NCBI GenBank assembly: GCA_026545225.1
Contig: CM048849.1
Span: forward strand, 14,701,541-14,765,540
DNA: 64,000 nt
Source: Cornus controversa
Taxonomy: Eukaryota; Streptophyta; Magnoliopsida; Cornales; Cornaceae
Direction of reading: 5' to 3'
Of the stretch, positions 44,862 through 57,181 are shown piece after piece (within the stretch, counting starts at the first letter, position 1; every line of letters begins with the position of its first letter). The notes below the pieces were generated by a model. It saw only the letters and a list, made by a program, of their open reading frames with translations. It had not been told where the DNA came from and searched no databases. Made by a program: the position numbers and the translations under genes.

Positions 44862-46405
44862 TTGTTAGCCGAGGAGGATGAGATTGTGACTAGTGGAGGA
44901 TTTCCACCGGTGGTTAGAGAGTTTGTGGATGTGTTCCCGGAGGACTTGACTGAGTTACCTCCGATGAGAGATGTTGTGTTTAGCATTGATCTTGCTCCTG
45001 GTACTGCGCCTATCTCTATGGCACCGTATCGGATGGCACCGGCAGAGTTGATGGAGTTGAAAGATCAATTGCAGGAATTGTTGGACAAGGGATTTGTACG
45101 ACCTAGTACATCGCCTTGGGGAGCTCCGGTCCTTTTTGCTAAAAAGAAGGATGGATCTTTACGGTTTTGCATAGACTACCGTAAGTTGAACCAAGCAACG
45201 ATTAAGAACAAGTATCCTTTGCCAAGGATAGATGACTTGTTTGATCAGCTTAAGGGTTCGACTTGTTTTTCGAAGATCGACTTAAGGTCGGGGTATTACC
45301 AGTTGAGGGTAAGGGAAGAGGACATTCCGAAGACAGCTTTTCGGACTAGATATGACCACTATGAGTTTCTAGTGATGCCGTTTGGTTTGACGAACGCACC
45401 AGCAGCGTTCATGGATTTGATGAATCGGATATTCAGGGTGTACTTGGATAGGTTTGTGGTGGTCTTCGTGGACGACATTCTTGTGTATTCTTCTTCTATG
45501 GAAGAGCATGAGATCCATTTGAGGACAGTGTTGTAGACATTGAGAGAGCACCGTTTGTATGCCAAATTCGAAAAATATGAATTTTGACTAACGGAGGTGA
45601 AGTTCCTAGGACACGTGGTGTCGGAAGGAGGAGTATCGGTAGACCCTTCCAAGATAGAAGCGGTAATGGATTGGGAGAGGCCTAAAAATGTATTCGATAT
45701 ACGTAGCTTCTTGGGATTGGCAGGATATTACCGGCGTTTCGTGAAGGACTTTTCGAAGTTAGTGACGTCGATGACCAAACTTACTCGTAAAGGAGTTAAG
45801 TTTGAGTGGAACGAGGCTTGCGAGCATTTCTTTATGGAATTGAAGCGTAGATTGACTAGTGCTCCAATATTGATTATTCCCGAGCGCGATTTGGGTTATG
45901 TCATCTACTGTGATACTTCACGGGATGGTTTGGGATGTGTATTGATGCAGATCGAGAGGGTTGTTGCATATGGTTCCCGACAGTTGAAGATCCACGAGCA
46001 GAATTACTCGACTCATGACTTGGAGTTAGCGGCGGTAATTTTTGCTTTGAAAATGTGGAGGCATTATCTCTACGGAGAGAAGTTTGAGGTTTTCTCCGAT
46101 CATAAGAGTTTGAAGTACCTTTTTACACAAAAGGACTTGAATATGAGACAGAAGAGATGGGTTGAATACATGGAAGACTACAACTTTGATCTTCAGTATC
46201 ACCCGGGGAAGGCTAATGTGGTTGCTGATGTATTGAGCAGGAAATCACATGGTACTTTGGCTAGCATTGCCATTCGTGAATGGAAGATGATGGAAGACAT
46301 CTCAGAAATGGGATTGTACTTCAGTGAGAGTGATGGACATGCCACTTTGTTCACACTCATAGCGCAACCAACTCTAGTGAGTAGGGTGGTTAAGGAGCAG
46401 AGACA
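44862..46405 (+). pseudogene. T reverse transcriptase, RNase H and start of integrase
   Basis: RT block: '[11 protein letters not shown]', '[19 protein letters not shown]', '[19 protein letters not shown]', '[13 protein letters not shown]', '[17 protein letters not shown]' and the catalytic 'FVDDILVYS'. RNase H: '[17 protein letters not shown]', '[18 protein letters not shown]' and '[18 protein letters not shown]', ending '[13 protein letters not shown]'. Integrase begins with '[12 protein letters not shown]', at which point E2 enters. Lineage is certain from these motifs. Confidence 0.88.
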
Positions 46406-47826
46406 TGACACAAAGTTATCGAAAGGAGTGTCGAACCTCAGGGATTATGGTCTAATGAGTTAGAATACAAAATTAATTCTAATTAAACTTTATAAAGAAA
46501 AGAAATCTGATTTTTAAACTAATTAAAAAGTAAAATAAAATAAATCAAAGTAAATAGAAAGTGAAGATAATATGAGAAAAATCTAGGGTATTTGACTTCA
46601 CCACTAACTCCACAATCAATGGTCAATTGAATCAATTATGGAGAATTATATCATGCATAAGTGGTGTCGGTGGCTACAAGCTCACCTTCATCCGTCAAGA
46701 AGATAACATATGATTAAGGCTAAGTCATGGACTATCTTCGATTGGCATGGGCCATCTGCTTAACTACTCTAATCTAGGGTGCAGTATGGTTCATCTTCTC
46801 TAGGCATAAATCCATCAAAGCTTTTAATGATATATTCAGTGATTACCATTTTGTAATAATCGCTCTCATGATCACAGAAAATAAGAGAAATTGAGTTCAA
46901 TAACAACAACTAAATATCTAAGACAAGATAAGAAATCATTGAAATTGAATTTACAAGACTTTTATTACTCAATTCTATAATAAGAATCATCTAAATTACA
47001 CAATCTATGCATGTCTATAAAGGTCCCCAATAATTAAAACAATCAAACCATTGATGCTTTGTTAGGGCTACATCAAAACCCTAGTAGATGAACTAGCCGC
47101 TCATGGTAGAAAAAGAAGCTTCAACTGTTGAGGAAGAAGGAATCATCTTCCTGAATTACGCGTATGACTTCGTTATCCAATGGCTCTGCAAAGTATGTCT
47201 TCTGTTTTATCCAAAGCTCTCTCAGACTCTCCAATCTCCTCCCAACTCAGCCTCCAATTCTTCACTTTATGTCCCAAGAGAATACACCAAAGTTCTAATC
47301 CAATTAGGAATTAATTAGGTTTTCCCGCAACACTAATCAGGTGGATTTTTCCTGCTGACGTTCGGCCCAACTTTTGACCCACTAGAAGTCCGATTTACAA
47401 AATTTTCATGAAATGCAAAAGTGTGTAGAATCAAATTTTGTTCAACTTAAGTAGAAATTAAGTCGATTTGAGGCTCAAAAATAACACTTCTGGTCCATTT
47501 TTCAAAATGGGATTAAGACTGTATTATGCACAGATTTGGACTTTAGGCCCGAAACCTTCTTAAGCAGCTGTAATTCTCTTGGACCTCTTTCTTGGGCTGT
47601 TTTGAGTTGAAATAAATGGTTGAATGGATTTCCTTGATGTAGGCTTCATCTAACCATCTTGGATGTCTTCTTTAAAAGCCCAAAATCATGATTTTAACTG
47701 AAATAATCATTAAGCCCCTGAAAATACAGAAAACACTAAAACGAAATAAATAACAAAATAATCTATTACTAAGAGAATAAAATACATAAGTTAAGAGGCT
47801 AGAATGCGTAACATTCAACGCAATCA
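46406..47826 (-). repeat. E2 3' LTR
   Basis: 1421 bp. On the minus strand it begins TGATTGCGTTGAATG (47826) and ends GATAACTTTGTGTCA (46406). The first kilobase aligns with the E1 LTR ('TGTTACGCATTCTAGCCTC', 'AATCATGATTTTGGGC') but is clearly diverged; the last part differs. Related but distinct family. Confidence 0.85.
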
Positions 47827-49440
47827 CACCCCCAAACTTACATATTGCTAGTCCCTTAGTAATAGAATAAAACAAAACTAAAACAAAGGAAATTAATCAA
47901 ATACTAACTAAACTACCCAACTCCACTTTCGTAGAAGAAACGATTGCATTTAGCATATGTAACAAGTCTTTAAACCCCTAGGTTCCCCTTAGTGGACGAG
48001 TATAGTCTCGTGATGGTTTCCAGAAATGTTACCCACAAACATTCAAATTCTGTTTCAACATTAATTCAAGAAGAAGATTACAATACATAGTTACAAACTT
48101 GCATTCAAGAGTAATTTCAAACTTTTAAATTCTGTAATTCAAAGCAATGGTCCCCATGCATAATTTACATTAACGTATCTCAAAATAATCAACTCTAGTC
48201 CCCTCGTGAAAAGTGAACTAACAGTCATCTCATGTAGCATAACCCAGCTCTGAATATATTAAGACACATACCCCTTCAACTCACTAGCTCCCCTTATTGA
48301 AATCATACTTCCAAACATTAATACATGATTTTTCCACTTTTTTTTTCATTCTCTTTTTTTTATTGCTTTATTGGTTGTGCAATGTCTTGATCTATTAAGT
48401 TTTCTGAAAGATCCATGTAGCAAGCTTTCAGTCAGTGACTCCCAAACCAGATGGCTTTAGGGCACTAGGCGTTAAGACACCCCGAAGAACCTAATTACTC
48501 GAATAAGTCAAGCTACAAATCAAGACAATCAATGCTCATCTTTTCTCACTCTTTCACTTTTGACGCAAACACTCCGTGCTTCCTGAGGCATAGAGGCCCG
48601 GTTACTCATGAAAATGATCAAATTGATTTGCTTATTCATCACATTTTTTTTCTCTTTTTTTTTCTTCATTAAAGTCAAGTAAAACAAATCATCGGTACTC
48701 ATTCTCAAGAGATACTAATTAATATCAAGCATATATAACTCAACAACTCAGAGCCAAAGTTTATACCCCACAAAATTATGCTAGTGTGTTTGGGCATGTG
48801 AGGAAACTAAAACCAATCACCCCAAGGTATGTTAATGCAAACCATGATTAAAACCACTTAATTTAAACCATAGTTTCTAAAAATTTAAAACAGACTCAAA
48901 AATTGCAAGTTATGCACCTACATAAAGTATTAATCCATTGAATAATGTAAAAACATTCTATCTAAAAATAAAACAAAATAAACAAACTAAGAAAATAAAA
49001 TAAACAAAAATCCTAACAAGAAGAATTTCATAAAAATTTCCCCCATAACACATAAATAAGGCATCGCCTTACCCCCAAACTTAAACTGTACATTATCCTC
49101 AATGTACACCCAATTGAAGCATAGAGAAGAGTAAGAACGATGTTACCAGAAACTCGAAGTAGTGGAAAGAAAATAGAGCACACCAATAAAAAGAAGGTAA
49201 TGCAAGCACACCCCCAAACTTGGATGTTACAACTTGTCAAAACAAACCACTATACCCCAAAGATCAAGTGAAATAGTATGGGTGAAAAATAAATATAAAA
49301 TAAAAAAATCCTAAAAAAAAATTTATTTATTTATTTATTTTTGTTTTTTTTAATAATAAAAACCTAACTACGGAAATAAAAATAAAACTAAAAAAATAAA
49401 AACTAAAAATAAAATAAAATACAAAAGAGAGTTACCTTCC
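47827..49440 (-). other. E2 3' noncoding region
   Basis: Reverse complement of E1 13430-14988. Contains three AAGTTTGGGGG-type tracts (complements at 47827-47839, 49071-49082, 49209-49221). The first touches the LTR and is the likely polypurine tract. No coding domain. Confidence 0.8.
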
Positions 49441-49449
49441 ATTCAAGGA

Positions 49450-50665
49450 TGTGGTGGTGACTGAGCATCCGTATCCAAGTTTGCCTGGCGCATCAGTGCA
49501 CGCAGCATCCTTCTCATCTATAGTTGATCCTGGCGAGTTTCACGAAAGTGATCCACCATCTCAGTCCTCATAGCTCCAAACTGTGTGGAAACCTCTGTTT
49601 GTAGGGTGCCAAACTGGGCGGTCAACCTAGCAATCTGTCCCTCTAAATAATGATAATCATGGCCACCAGTTTGTGCATGTACTTCCTCTTCTTCTGCTTC
49701 CATCTCCTCTAGATCTTCCACCGGTGGTTTTATATCTACAGGTTCCCCTCCCTAAGCTACTCGAGATACTTCACCTGGCGCAGCTATAACTCTTTGATGC
49801 ATATGAGATCGGCTCAAATTTCAGTCATGTATGCCATAATGAATATCACGTAGAAAGGCAAGCTCGTCCTCATGAACTGCATACCCCTGTGCAATAAGCA
49901 ACTGATGAATGATAGTAGGGAATGGAAACTCCTAGTCATTTGCACTATTCGGTGCCTTGGCCACAACCTTGGAATAAAACTTTTCTATCTGGCCCCAGAC
50001 AATCTGTGGGAATGACAGCCAATGCCCAAAATGTATGGCATATAAGGCTCTAAGGAACTCTTGACGTCTCTCAGTTTTATATCCAATGGGACATATATTC
50101 TTGAGCAAAACAGCATCAATGAACCATAAATGATTTGGCATAGAAGACTTGGAAGCTGCATTCCACTTTGGTCCGGAGAATTGGTTAGCACACAAACGTG
50201 CAACCAAATTACCCATTGACAAATCATCGGGTAGAGGAGTATAGATATTAGTCAAATCATCTGGGCACTCACGAGGACAACCCATGGCAATAGCAATGGA
50301 TGACATATCAACCTGGACTAATGTTCCATCTACTGAAGAAATAAGCACATCCCGCTCATCAGGTTTCGATATTAAGTTCTGATAAAATACCTTAACAAGC
50401 CTCGGGTAGATAGTAGTAGAAAGTGAAACAAAAAATTAATGCCGACCAACGACGACGGATCTCAAAAATCCCCCATCGTGTCTCGGGAAACATACCATAG
50501 AGTTCGGCTATGTTAAACATTGTTTCAAAATTCAAGGCCCTTGGATGCCATCGCTCATGAATACCATCTCGACGGGATCTTGAAGAACCGGATGTTGGAT
50601 CATGCCTTGCTCAACGAGGATTGCGTGAGCTTGAAGCACCTTGGTGACTTGCTCTCTTTGGTGCC
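49450..50665 (-). pseudogene. E2 extra ORF downstream of integrase (Transposase_32-like)
   Basis: This ORF sits where Athila relatives carry an env-like gene. Minus-strand phrases include 'FETMFNIAELYGMF', 'DGTLVQVDMSSIAIAMGCP', 'MPNHLWFIDAVLLKNICPIG' and 'ALYAIHFGHWLSFPQIVWGQ'. They resemble the 'putative plant transposon protein' (Transposase_32) family by layout. The end is acidic and then heptad-like ('EEMEAEEEEVHAQ', 'TQFGAMRTEMVDHFRE'). No membrane segment is evident. Its role is unknown. Broken fossil, a few breaks. Confidence 0.6.
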
Positions 50666-51106
50666 ATAGAAATAGAAAAAGTTTGGTTGAGGAATTAAAT
50701 CAAACACTTGGCGTGCACAATAAAAGTTTATCCTTCAACCTCCTCTTTTCAGCAATTTTTCACCCAAATTGAACAATTGAATTCACCAATTATATCCCCC
50801 AAACTTGGTCTTCAAAAGACCTAAAAAAGAATTGCACAATTTTGCCAAGAAAAACTTCACTTACTTTGATGTAGAACTTGAAAAAGTGAGAGTTTCCTTG
50901 AGAACTAGTGAGGATCAATCCGGTTTTGATGTTGATGTTGATGATGATCAATGTTGAATACTTGTTCGAGAATCACCAATTGAAGAAAATAAATTTTCGA
51001 TTGAAGTAGGAGTCAAATTGGAGCTCAAAGGTGTCAAAGAAGCAAGTAGTAGCATCAAAGTAGGAGAGGGAGGCTATATATATATAAAATTCTCGGCCAG
51101 CCCCTA

Positions 51107-51310
51107 TTCAAGCTTGGGCGATCTATCCCCCTTGGGCTGGGCGATCGATCGCCCAGTTGGTTGGTCTCCCATGGTGCAAAATTGTGGGGGCGATCGATCC
51201 CCCCCCCCCAAATGGGCGATCGATCCCCCCGCTGATGCCTGTTTGACCTCCATCGCCCAAGGTCAACCGGGACTTGTATTTTTGGAGACTCCATCACCCA
51301 AGGTCAACCG
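51107..51310. repeat. Palindrome cluster, GCGATCGATCGC type, in E2
   Basis: Four copies of GGCGATCGATC(G/C)CC or variants (51117-51235) and two copies of ATCGCCCAAGGTCAACCG or a close variant (51251 and 51291). Lies between integrase and the extra ORF. A C-run is at 51200-51209. Confidence 0.85.
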
Positions 51311-51559
51311 AGAGCACGTTTTTCCACCTGTCTTGAGTCCAAATACCTCGATACACCTCTTGGCATCCTCGGGAAGCAACTTATGCATCAAAAACTCGAA
51401 GAAAACACATTAAAACGCAACTAGAATTGAAAGAAATCTTAAGAAAACTAAAACTAAAAATCAAAATCAAAGAAAACTAAAGAAATTAAAGGATAGAATT
51501 ACATACAAATCCTAAAATTTAACGTCCGTAGGAGACGATCAACTCTCTGAAGGGATTAA

Positions 51560-52930
51560 GTCAGATAGACGGGATCCGTCAAGTCGACGGACTCTACGTC
51601 TCTTCTTAGCACAAATCTTTTTACACAATGCTTCAACCTTTTCCCATTAACTTTCATCAAAGTATTATATCGAAAGCTTTGAATTTCCACAGCACCGTGA
51701 GGAAAAATTGAAATCACCTAGAATGGTCCATCCCACCTTGAACGCAATTTTTCAGGAAATAACTGAAGCTTTGAATTGAAGAGCCACACTTTATTACCTG
51801 GAGAGAAGGACTTCCGTGATATATGTCGATCATGGAACGCCTTCGTCCTCTCTTTGTAAATTCATGAACTTTCATAAGCATCACGTCTGAATTCTTCTAA
51901 TTCATTCAATTGCAACTTTCTCTCTTCTCCAACTCTTTTTGCATCGAAATTGAATTTTTGGATTGCCTAGAGTGCCTTGTGCTCGATCTCTACTAGAAGA
52001 TGACATAATTTCCCATACACCAACCGATATGGTGACATACCGATAGGAGTCTTGTAAGCAGTCCGATACGCCCATAGTGCCTCACTCAGTCGTAATGACC
52101 AATCTCTTCTATCCGGTCTCGCTGTCTTTTCGAGAACATGCTTAATTTCTCGATTTGACTGCTCTACTTGCCCACTTGTCTGAGGATGGTAAGGTGTTGC
52201 CACCTTATGTGTCATGGAATATTTAGCAAGCAAACTTCTCAAGAATTTATTACAAAAATGAGAACCACCATCACTGATCAAGGCTCGAGGAATTCCGAAT
52301 CGACTAAGAATATTCTCATGCATGAACTTGATTACCACCTTGTAATCATTGGTTTGAGTTGCAATGGCCTCCACCCATTTGGAGACATAACCCACACCAA
52401 CCAGAATGTACTCGTAGCCAAAAGAGGGTAGAAAGGGTCCCATGAAATCAATTCCCCAAACATCAAAAATTTCAACCACCAGAATGGGGCTCATTGGCAT
52501 CATATCTCGCCTCGACATTGAACCCAATCTTTGACAGCGATCACAAGTTTTACAGAAAACATATGCATCACAAAACAGAGAAAGCCAAAAGAATCCACAT
52601 TGAAGTACCTTTGCTGCTGTCTTCCTTGCATTGAAGTGACCTCCACATGCTAATGAGTGGCAGAACTTGAGAATATCTTGAAACTCATGGTCTGGGACAT
52701 ACTGCCGAATAATCTGATCTGGATAATATTTAAATAGCTCTAGATCCCCCCAAAAGTAATGATGAACTTTAGAGAAGAATCTATGTTCTCGCTTGGTCCA
52801 GTCTCGTGGCACTTTTCCCGTGGCTAAATAATTCACAATATCTGCATACCATGGTGTGGAGTTGTCGGATACTCTAAACAATTGCTCACCCCGAAGTGTT
52901 TTAGATGGTGTAGTGGATACAGAATTTACC
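51560..52930 (-). pseudogene. E2 integrase
   Basis: Known role: joins element DNA to target. Zinc-binding region '[18 protein letters not shown]' with '[11 protein letters not shown]'. Catalytic core with '[18 protein letters not shown]', '[15 protein letters not shown]' and '[19 protein letters not shown]', carrying the usual Asp, Asp, Glu. The region continues with '[20 protein letters not shown]' and a C-terminal '[16 protein letters not shown]'. All are standard Athila wording. Broken near the C-terminus; fossil. Confidence 0.85.
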
Positions 52931-52969
52931 ACAATGGTAGAAAATTAATCTTCGAACACCTTCTTTTCC

Positions 52970-53934
52970 TTCTATTTTCTATGCACCTTTGTTTCCTCTA
53001 TAGATTCAGACACCTCCACAGCATCCATGAAGAAGACATCAGTCTGATCTGGAGGATTCTCAATAGCATTGAAAATATTAAGCTTAACCTTCATGTTGCC
53101 AAATGAGATATCCATGATCCCCGACCTACAATTTATGCAAGCATCAGCAGTAGCTAAGAAAGGGCGACCAAGGATCACTGGAATTTGCCTCTTTGGATTA
53201 TGAACCAGCTCAGTGTCAAGTACAATAAAATCAACAGGAAGTAGAACTTGTCCACTTTTATGAGCATATCTTCAATGATTCCTCGGGGTTGCTTTGTTGA
53301 TGTGTCTGCAAATTGCAATACCACCGAGGTAGGATTCAATTCTCCCAAGCCCAATTGTAAGTACACTGAATAGGGTAGCAAATTCACACTTGCACCCAAA
53401 TCAAGAGGAGCTTTATAAACATGGTGCTCCCCAATAATGCATGAGATAGTTAGGGCACCAGGATCTTTGTACTTGGGAGGAGTGCACTGCTGAATTATAG
53501 AACTCACTTATTGTGGTAGCATCACTTTCTTTGGCACATGGCTTTTAGAACTCCTTTTCTGAGTGCACAAGTCCAGTTTGGCAATGAATTGAGAATGAGA
53601 GTGCACTAGTTGAACTGTAGATTGTACTGTTGGTGCAGTAGCTTGCACTGTCTCTATCAGAGAATCAAGTTTATCAAACTTTGATAAAGTAAGTGTCAGC
53701 ATATCTTCAATAGTAGAAATTCTCTGTGCCATAGGACTTTGTGTTTGATATTGCTGTTAAGGCACAAAATTTCTAAGTTGATATGATGGTTGCATTGCTG
53801 CCCCTTGGTTACTGTAAGAAAAACCAGGATGATTCCTCCATGTAGGATTGTAAGTATTACCTCGTGGAGGATTCATTAGTCCAATGAATGTAGCTTGAAC
53901 TTGCTCATTGATGTGGCTTTGACTTCAATTATAT
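52970..53934 (-). pseudogene. E2 protease and gag C-terminal piece
   Basis: Protease phrases 'DLGASVNLLPYSVYLQLGL' and 'MILGRPFLATADACINCRS' match E1's protease closely. Upstream is a gag tail with 'ISTIEDMLTLTLSKFDKLD' and a Gln/Pro/Asn-rich stretch. E3 begins at 53935 within this gag. Fossil, with a few breaks. Confidence 0.8.
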
Positions 53935-55257
53935 TGTAAGCTTAATTTTGCCCTTTTTTATCAAAATATAATTAAACCACTCACAAGAGCACGAATCTTT
54001 GTAGATGCGGTTCTATATAGAGGGTATCGATCCCACGAAGACTAGTCGCAATTGTCTTTAAAGAAAGATTAATTCCACTTTAATCCTAAAAATAGGGTTT
54101 TGAGTTTTTGTTTATAAAGCTATTGCATGAATGTAATAACAATAAAATTAAAGAGTAAATGATGGGAGAGAGAACTAGGAGTGGTTTTCACCACTAGCCA
54201 TTCACATGTTCATAAGTGTAGCAAGCATGGGATTCATAAATTAAATGCCTAACAATGTCATTAGGCTTGTGACCTCAATGACATATCAAAAGATTAATGT
54301 GTGTGCTAACCTATCATAATCCATCTTCAACAAGCATAGCTCTTCAACCTAACTAACTACCTAATTATCCTACTCTCTAAGTGAACCTACATGCATCCAA
54401 ACTACCTTATCTTGGCATGGTTTATACAAGCAAACACCACACATTCATTTAAACACCATTATCTAGCCATCATTTGCACTTCTTGTGGAATATGCAAATG
54501 TTGTGCATTCAAATGACAAAATCTACTCTAAGACAAGAATAAACTCCATATCAAATGAATATATATAAGAAATGTATAAGTGTACATTGTCACTAGACTA
54601 GATAATCAACATTTAATTACAAATCCCAAAGTGCTACAAAAATGAACAAGTTTACATGGCTAGGGGCTTCAACAACACCCTAGTAGAGAAGTTAGTTGCT
54701 CATGGTTGCCTTGCACTCTTCCATTGATGGAGAAGATGAAGCTTCTTGGTCTGGTTTAGCTCCTCTTTCTCCTCTCCCGAAGGTCTCTCCTCCTTCTATT
54801 CTGATGTGTATGAGAGATCTGTGAGAAATGTGGCTTCTTTGTGCTTTTTGGCCCCTTTTTCCAACCTTGGGGCCCACCATATATATATATATATATCAAT
54901 ATATATATTCATTATATCAAAAAGGTCCCCAAGGGTCTTGTTCAAGTCAGACAATCCCCCTAAGTCGTGCAAAAAGGGGGATTTTGTTGCAAGTGGGAGA
55001 GTAGGTGAGTAAGTGGGCAAGTGGCTTTTGCAGAATCTCGATCAATCGAGATTGGATCTCGATTGATCGAGATGCCTTGGCTGCAATTTCTATTTTTCTC
55101 TTCAGCTGCAAATAGCCTCAAAATTTTGCTCTTTCTACTACAAGGCCGGCAATACATCAAAAACACAAAAATACCGTAAACATATCTCGGTAAACGTAGA
55201 AACGGAACAACATATGCAATAAAGAGGGTTCAAATGCATAGAATTGAACACTTATCA
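53935..55257 (-). repeat. E3 3' LTR
   Basis: 1323 bp. On the minus strand it begins TGATAAGTGTTCAATTC (55257) and ends AAAATTAAGCTTACA (53935). The 'TCTTCGTGGGATCGATACCC' phrase near the end is usual for Athila LTRs. Sequence is unlike the E1 and E2 LTRs except for layout. A small (AT)n lies near 54880-54895. Confidence 0.8.
55034..55073. repeat. Two TCGATCAATCGA-type palindromes in the E3 LTR
   Basis: CTCGATCAATCGAG and CTCGATTGATCGAG face each other with a short spacer. They lie about 190 bp from the LTR's 5' end and are the same type as E3's own cluster at 62021-62336. Confidence 0.85.
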
Positions 55258-55686
55258 CACCCCCAAACTTACATATTGCTAGTCCCTTAGCAATGCTGTC
55301 ACACCCCGGAATCCGGGCCCCGAGACTCCCCCAGACCGACTCGAATCCCGAGTGTGAACCTGTCCATTAATTCCTAATGGACCATCTTAACCTTTCATTA
55401 CCACAGAAGCCTAGTCACCCACTTGTAATTACCTATGCACAAGTCAACATCACCTAACCTCAATGGCCTCAACCAAACAACCCTTCGAATGCTTCCAACC
55501 CACAAATACGAACATATAACTCCTTGTGAGTTTATAATCAATGTCTGAAAATGAAACCATTGGAAATAGGGTTTAAAAATACACAATTTCAAAAAAAGAA
55601 TCATCGAAATCCGATTTGAAACGAAGGAGATATGCCTCTTTGAAGTTGGACAAAACACTGTTTGAATAGTGCATGCTGTAAAAGGG

Positions 55687-55775
55687 GGATCGATCGCCCA
55701 AGGTCGACCGAGCCTGATTTCTTGGGCTTTTACAGGGGCGATCGATCGCCGTGAATGAGGGCGATCGATCGCCGT
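55687..55775. repeat. Palindrome cluster, GCGATCGATCGC type, in S
   Basis: Three copies of GCGATCGATCGC or a near variant, one followed by CCCAAGGTCGACCGAG, almost the same phrase as in E2 at 51251-51310. It lies about 390 bp before the LTR's 3' end, the place where T has the other palindrome type. Confidence 0.88.
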
Positions 55776-56845
55776 AAATTCCTGGCAAAATTCTACAACC
55801 CTATTTTAACCAAGACTTCATCCCAACTTCAAATTCGAATATCTCACAATCTATAAGTCCGTTTGACCCAAAATTTGGCATGGATCATCCTCGACATGTC
55901 TAGCATCCAACCCAATTAGAATCATCTAAAAATATCAACCAAAACCCAGGTTATATCCAAATCAATAACTATGGGTCGGAAATTAAACCCTTGCACTAAA
56001 ACATGCATATCTTCCTCATTTTATATCCAAACAAGGCCCATGACCTATCAAATTGAAGCTAATACAATTATCCTTCAATACATATAAATTTCATCCATGC
56101 CATAAACTCAAAATAGACACTTTTTGGCACGTGTCCCCCCCAATGGCTACTCTAAAGCCTTAATGGTCATCAAGTATATTCACACAACATGTATTTCACA
56201 ATTGAAATGTAATTCCATCAATTTTTCCTTCCCATCTTCATTCAACAATACATGCATACATTCATTCCATACTCCACTAACTCATAAATATCCATACAAG
56301 AAGTCATAACTCAAGAGAAAAATAGTTCTAAAGTTCCATACTTTTCCAACACATACACTTTTCTCAAGAAGCACGTATCATTCATATGATTTTTCAAGTT
56401 TATAGTCATTACAAGAATTCATACATAAGGTTCAAAATGCAACGAATTCTACCATGACTACAACTAGATCATTACCGTGCCACAAGCCGGCACAGATAGC
56501 CAAATGTACAAATATCCAAAATGTAGCAAAATATAACTAAAATTCCACTTGGACACTTAAGTCCCATCCGTCATCGGCGCCTTATCTGTAAAAAAATTTA
56601 GAATAAAGGGGTGAGCACCACTGCGGCTCAGTAGAGATACCCCAACCCCCCTAAGTGCCGACTCGACACGACCTACATGAATGCATGTCACCACATTTCA
56701 TGTATCATTCAACATATGCCATGTTCATTCACAAGCGATGCATATATAAATAAGAATGCATTAAACACGTGTATCATGCTTCACAATTTAAAATGAAAGC
56801 AATATCATCCACTTGTTCTTCTCTCACGGACTCAACCCGATACCC

Positions 56846-57181
56846 TAACATGATTTTTGACCAATCATGTGACCTGGGACGCCTCTCACAACTGTCTCAC
56901 GACTTTGGCCTACCCCACCAACATCATACTCCCAGGGTAATATTTTGGTTTACCCATTGGTGATTAGTCCGTATCAGTACCGTCACCAAATATTTGCTTA
57001 CTCGAGGTGATTAGACCATATCAGCACCGTCACCGAGTATTAGGTGGCTCAAAGTGGTTAGTCCATATCCGCACCGCCACTGAGCATAATTGGATTCAAG
57101 GTGATTAGTCAATCTCAGCACCGTCACCGAATCATTGGGTGGCTCAAGGTGGTTAGTCCATATCCGCACCGTCACCGAGCA
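56846..57181 (-). repeat. Hairpin array of S
   Basis: Five hairpins share a loop near TTAGTCCATATCCGCACCG. The inner stem GGTGA/TCACC is mostly kept (once AGTGG/CCACT). Outer stems change in pairs: TTGG/CCAA, ACTC/GAGT, GCTC/GAGC, GATTC/GAATC, GCTC/GAGC. An extra hairpin ACATGAT/ATCATGT lies at about 56848-56870, the same stem as one in T. Confidence 0.82.

Larger units (their letters stand above)
40141..46405 (+). mobile_element. T: Tekay-type Ty3/gypsy element, left part
   Basis: Plus-strand element with a 5' LTR (40141-43143), initiator-Met primer site, gag, protease, RT, RNase H and the start of integrase. It is interrupted at about 46405 by E2, and its remainder must lie right of the window. 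The RT with '[12 protein letters not shown]' and 'FVDDILVYS', the zinc knuckles and the 3-kb LTR fit Tekay/Del. Broken, with about four breaks. Age cannot be read without the second LTR. Confidence 0.85.
46406..53934 (-). mobile_element. E2: Athila-like element, 3' part
   Basis: Minus-strand fossil inserted into the integrase region of T. Parts from its 3' end: 3' LTR (46406-47826), 3' noncoding region, an extra ORF (about 49450-50665), a palindrome cluster, integrase (about 51560-52930), and protease with a gag piece (about 52970-53934). RT and RNase H are not recognised. E3 enters its gag at 53934, so its 5' end lies beyond the window. Broken, with several breaks. Candidate left flank duplication AGACA (46401-46405). 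Confidence 0.8.

Noticed and set aside
49450-50665. DNA transposon, from the 'Transposase_32' label
   Set aside because: The ORF lies inside an LTR element in the sense direction, at the same place in E2 and E3. No terminal inverted repeats surround it.
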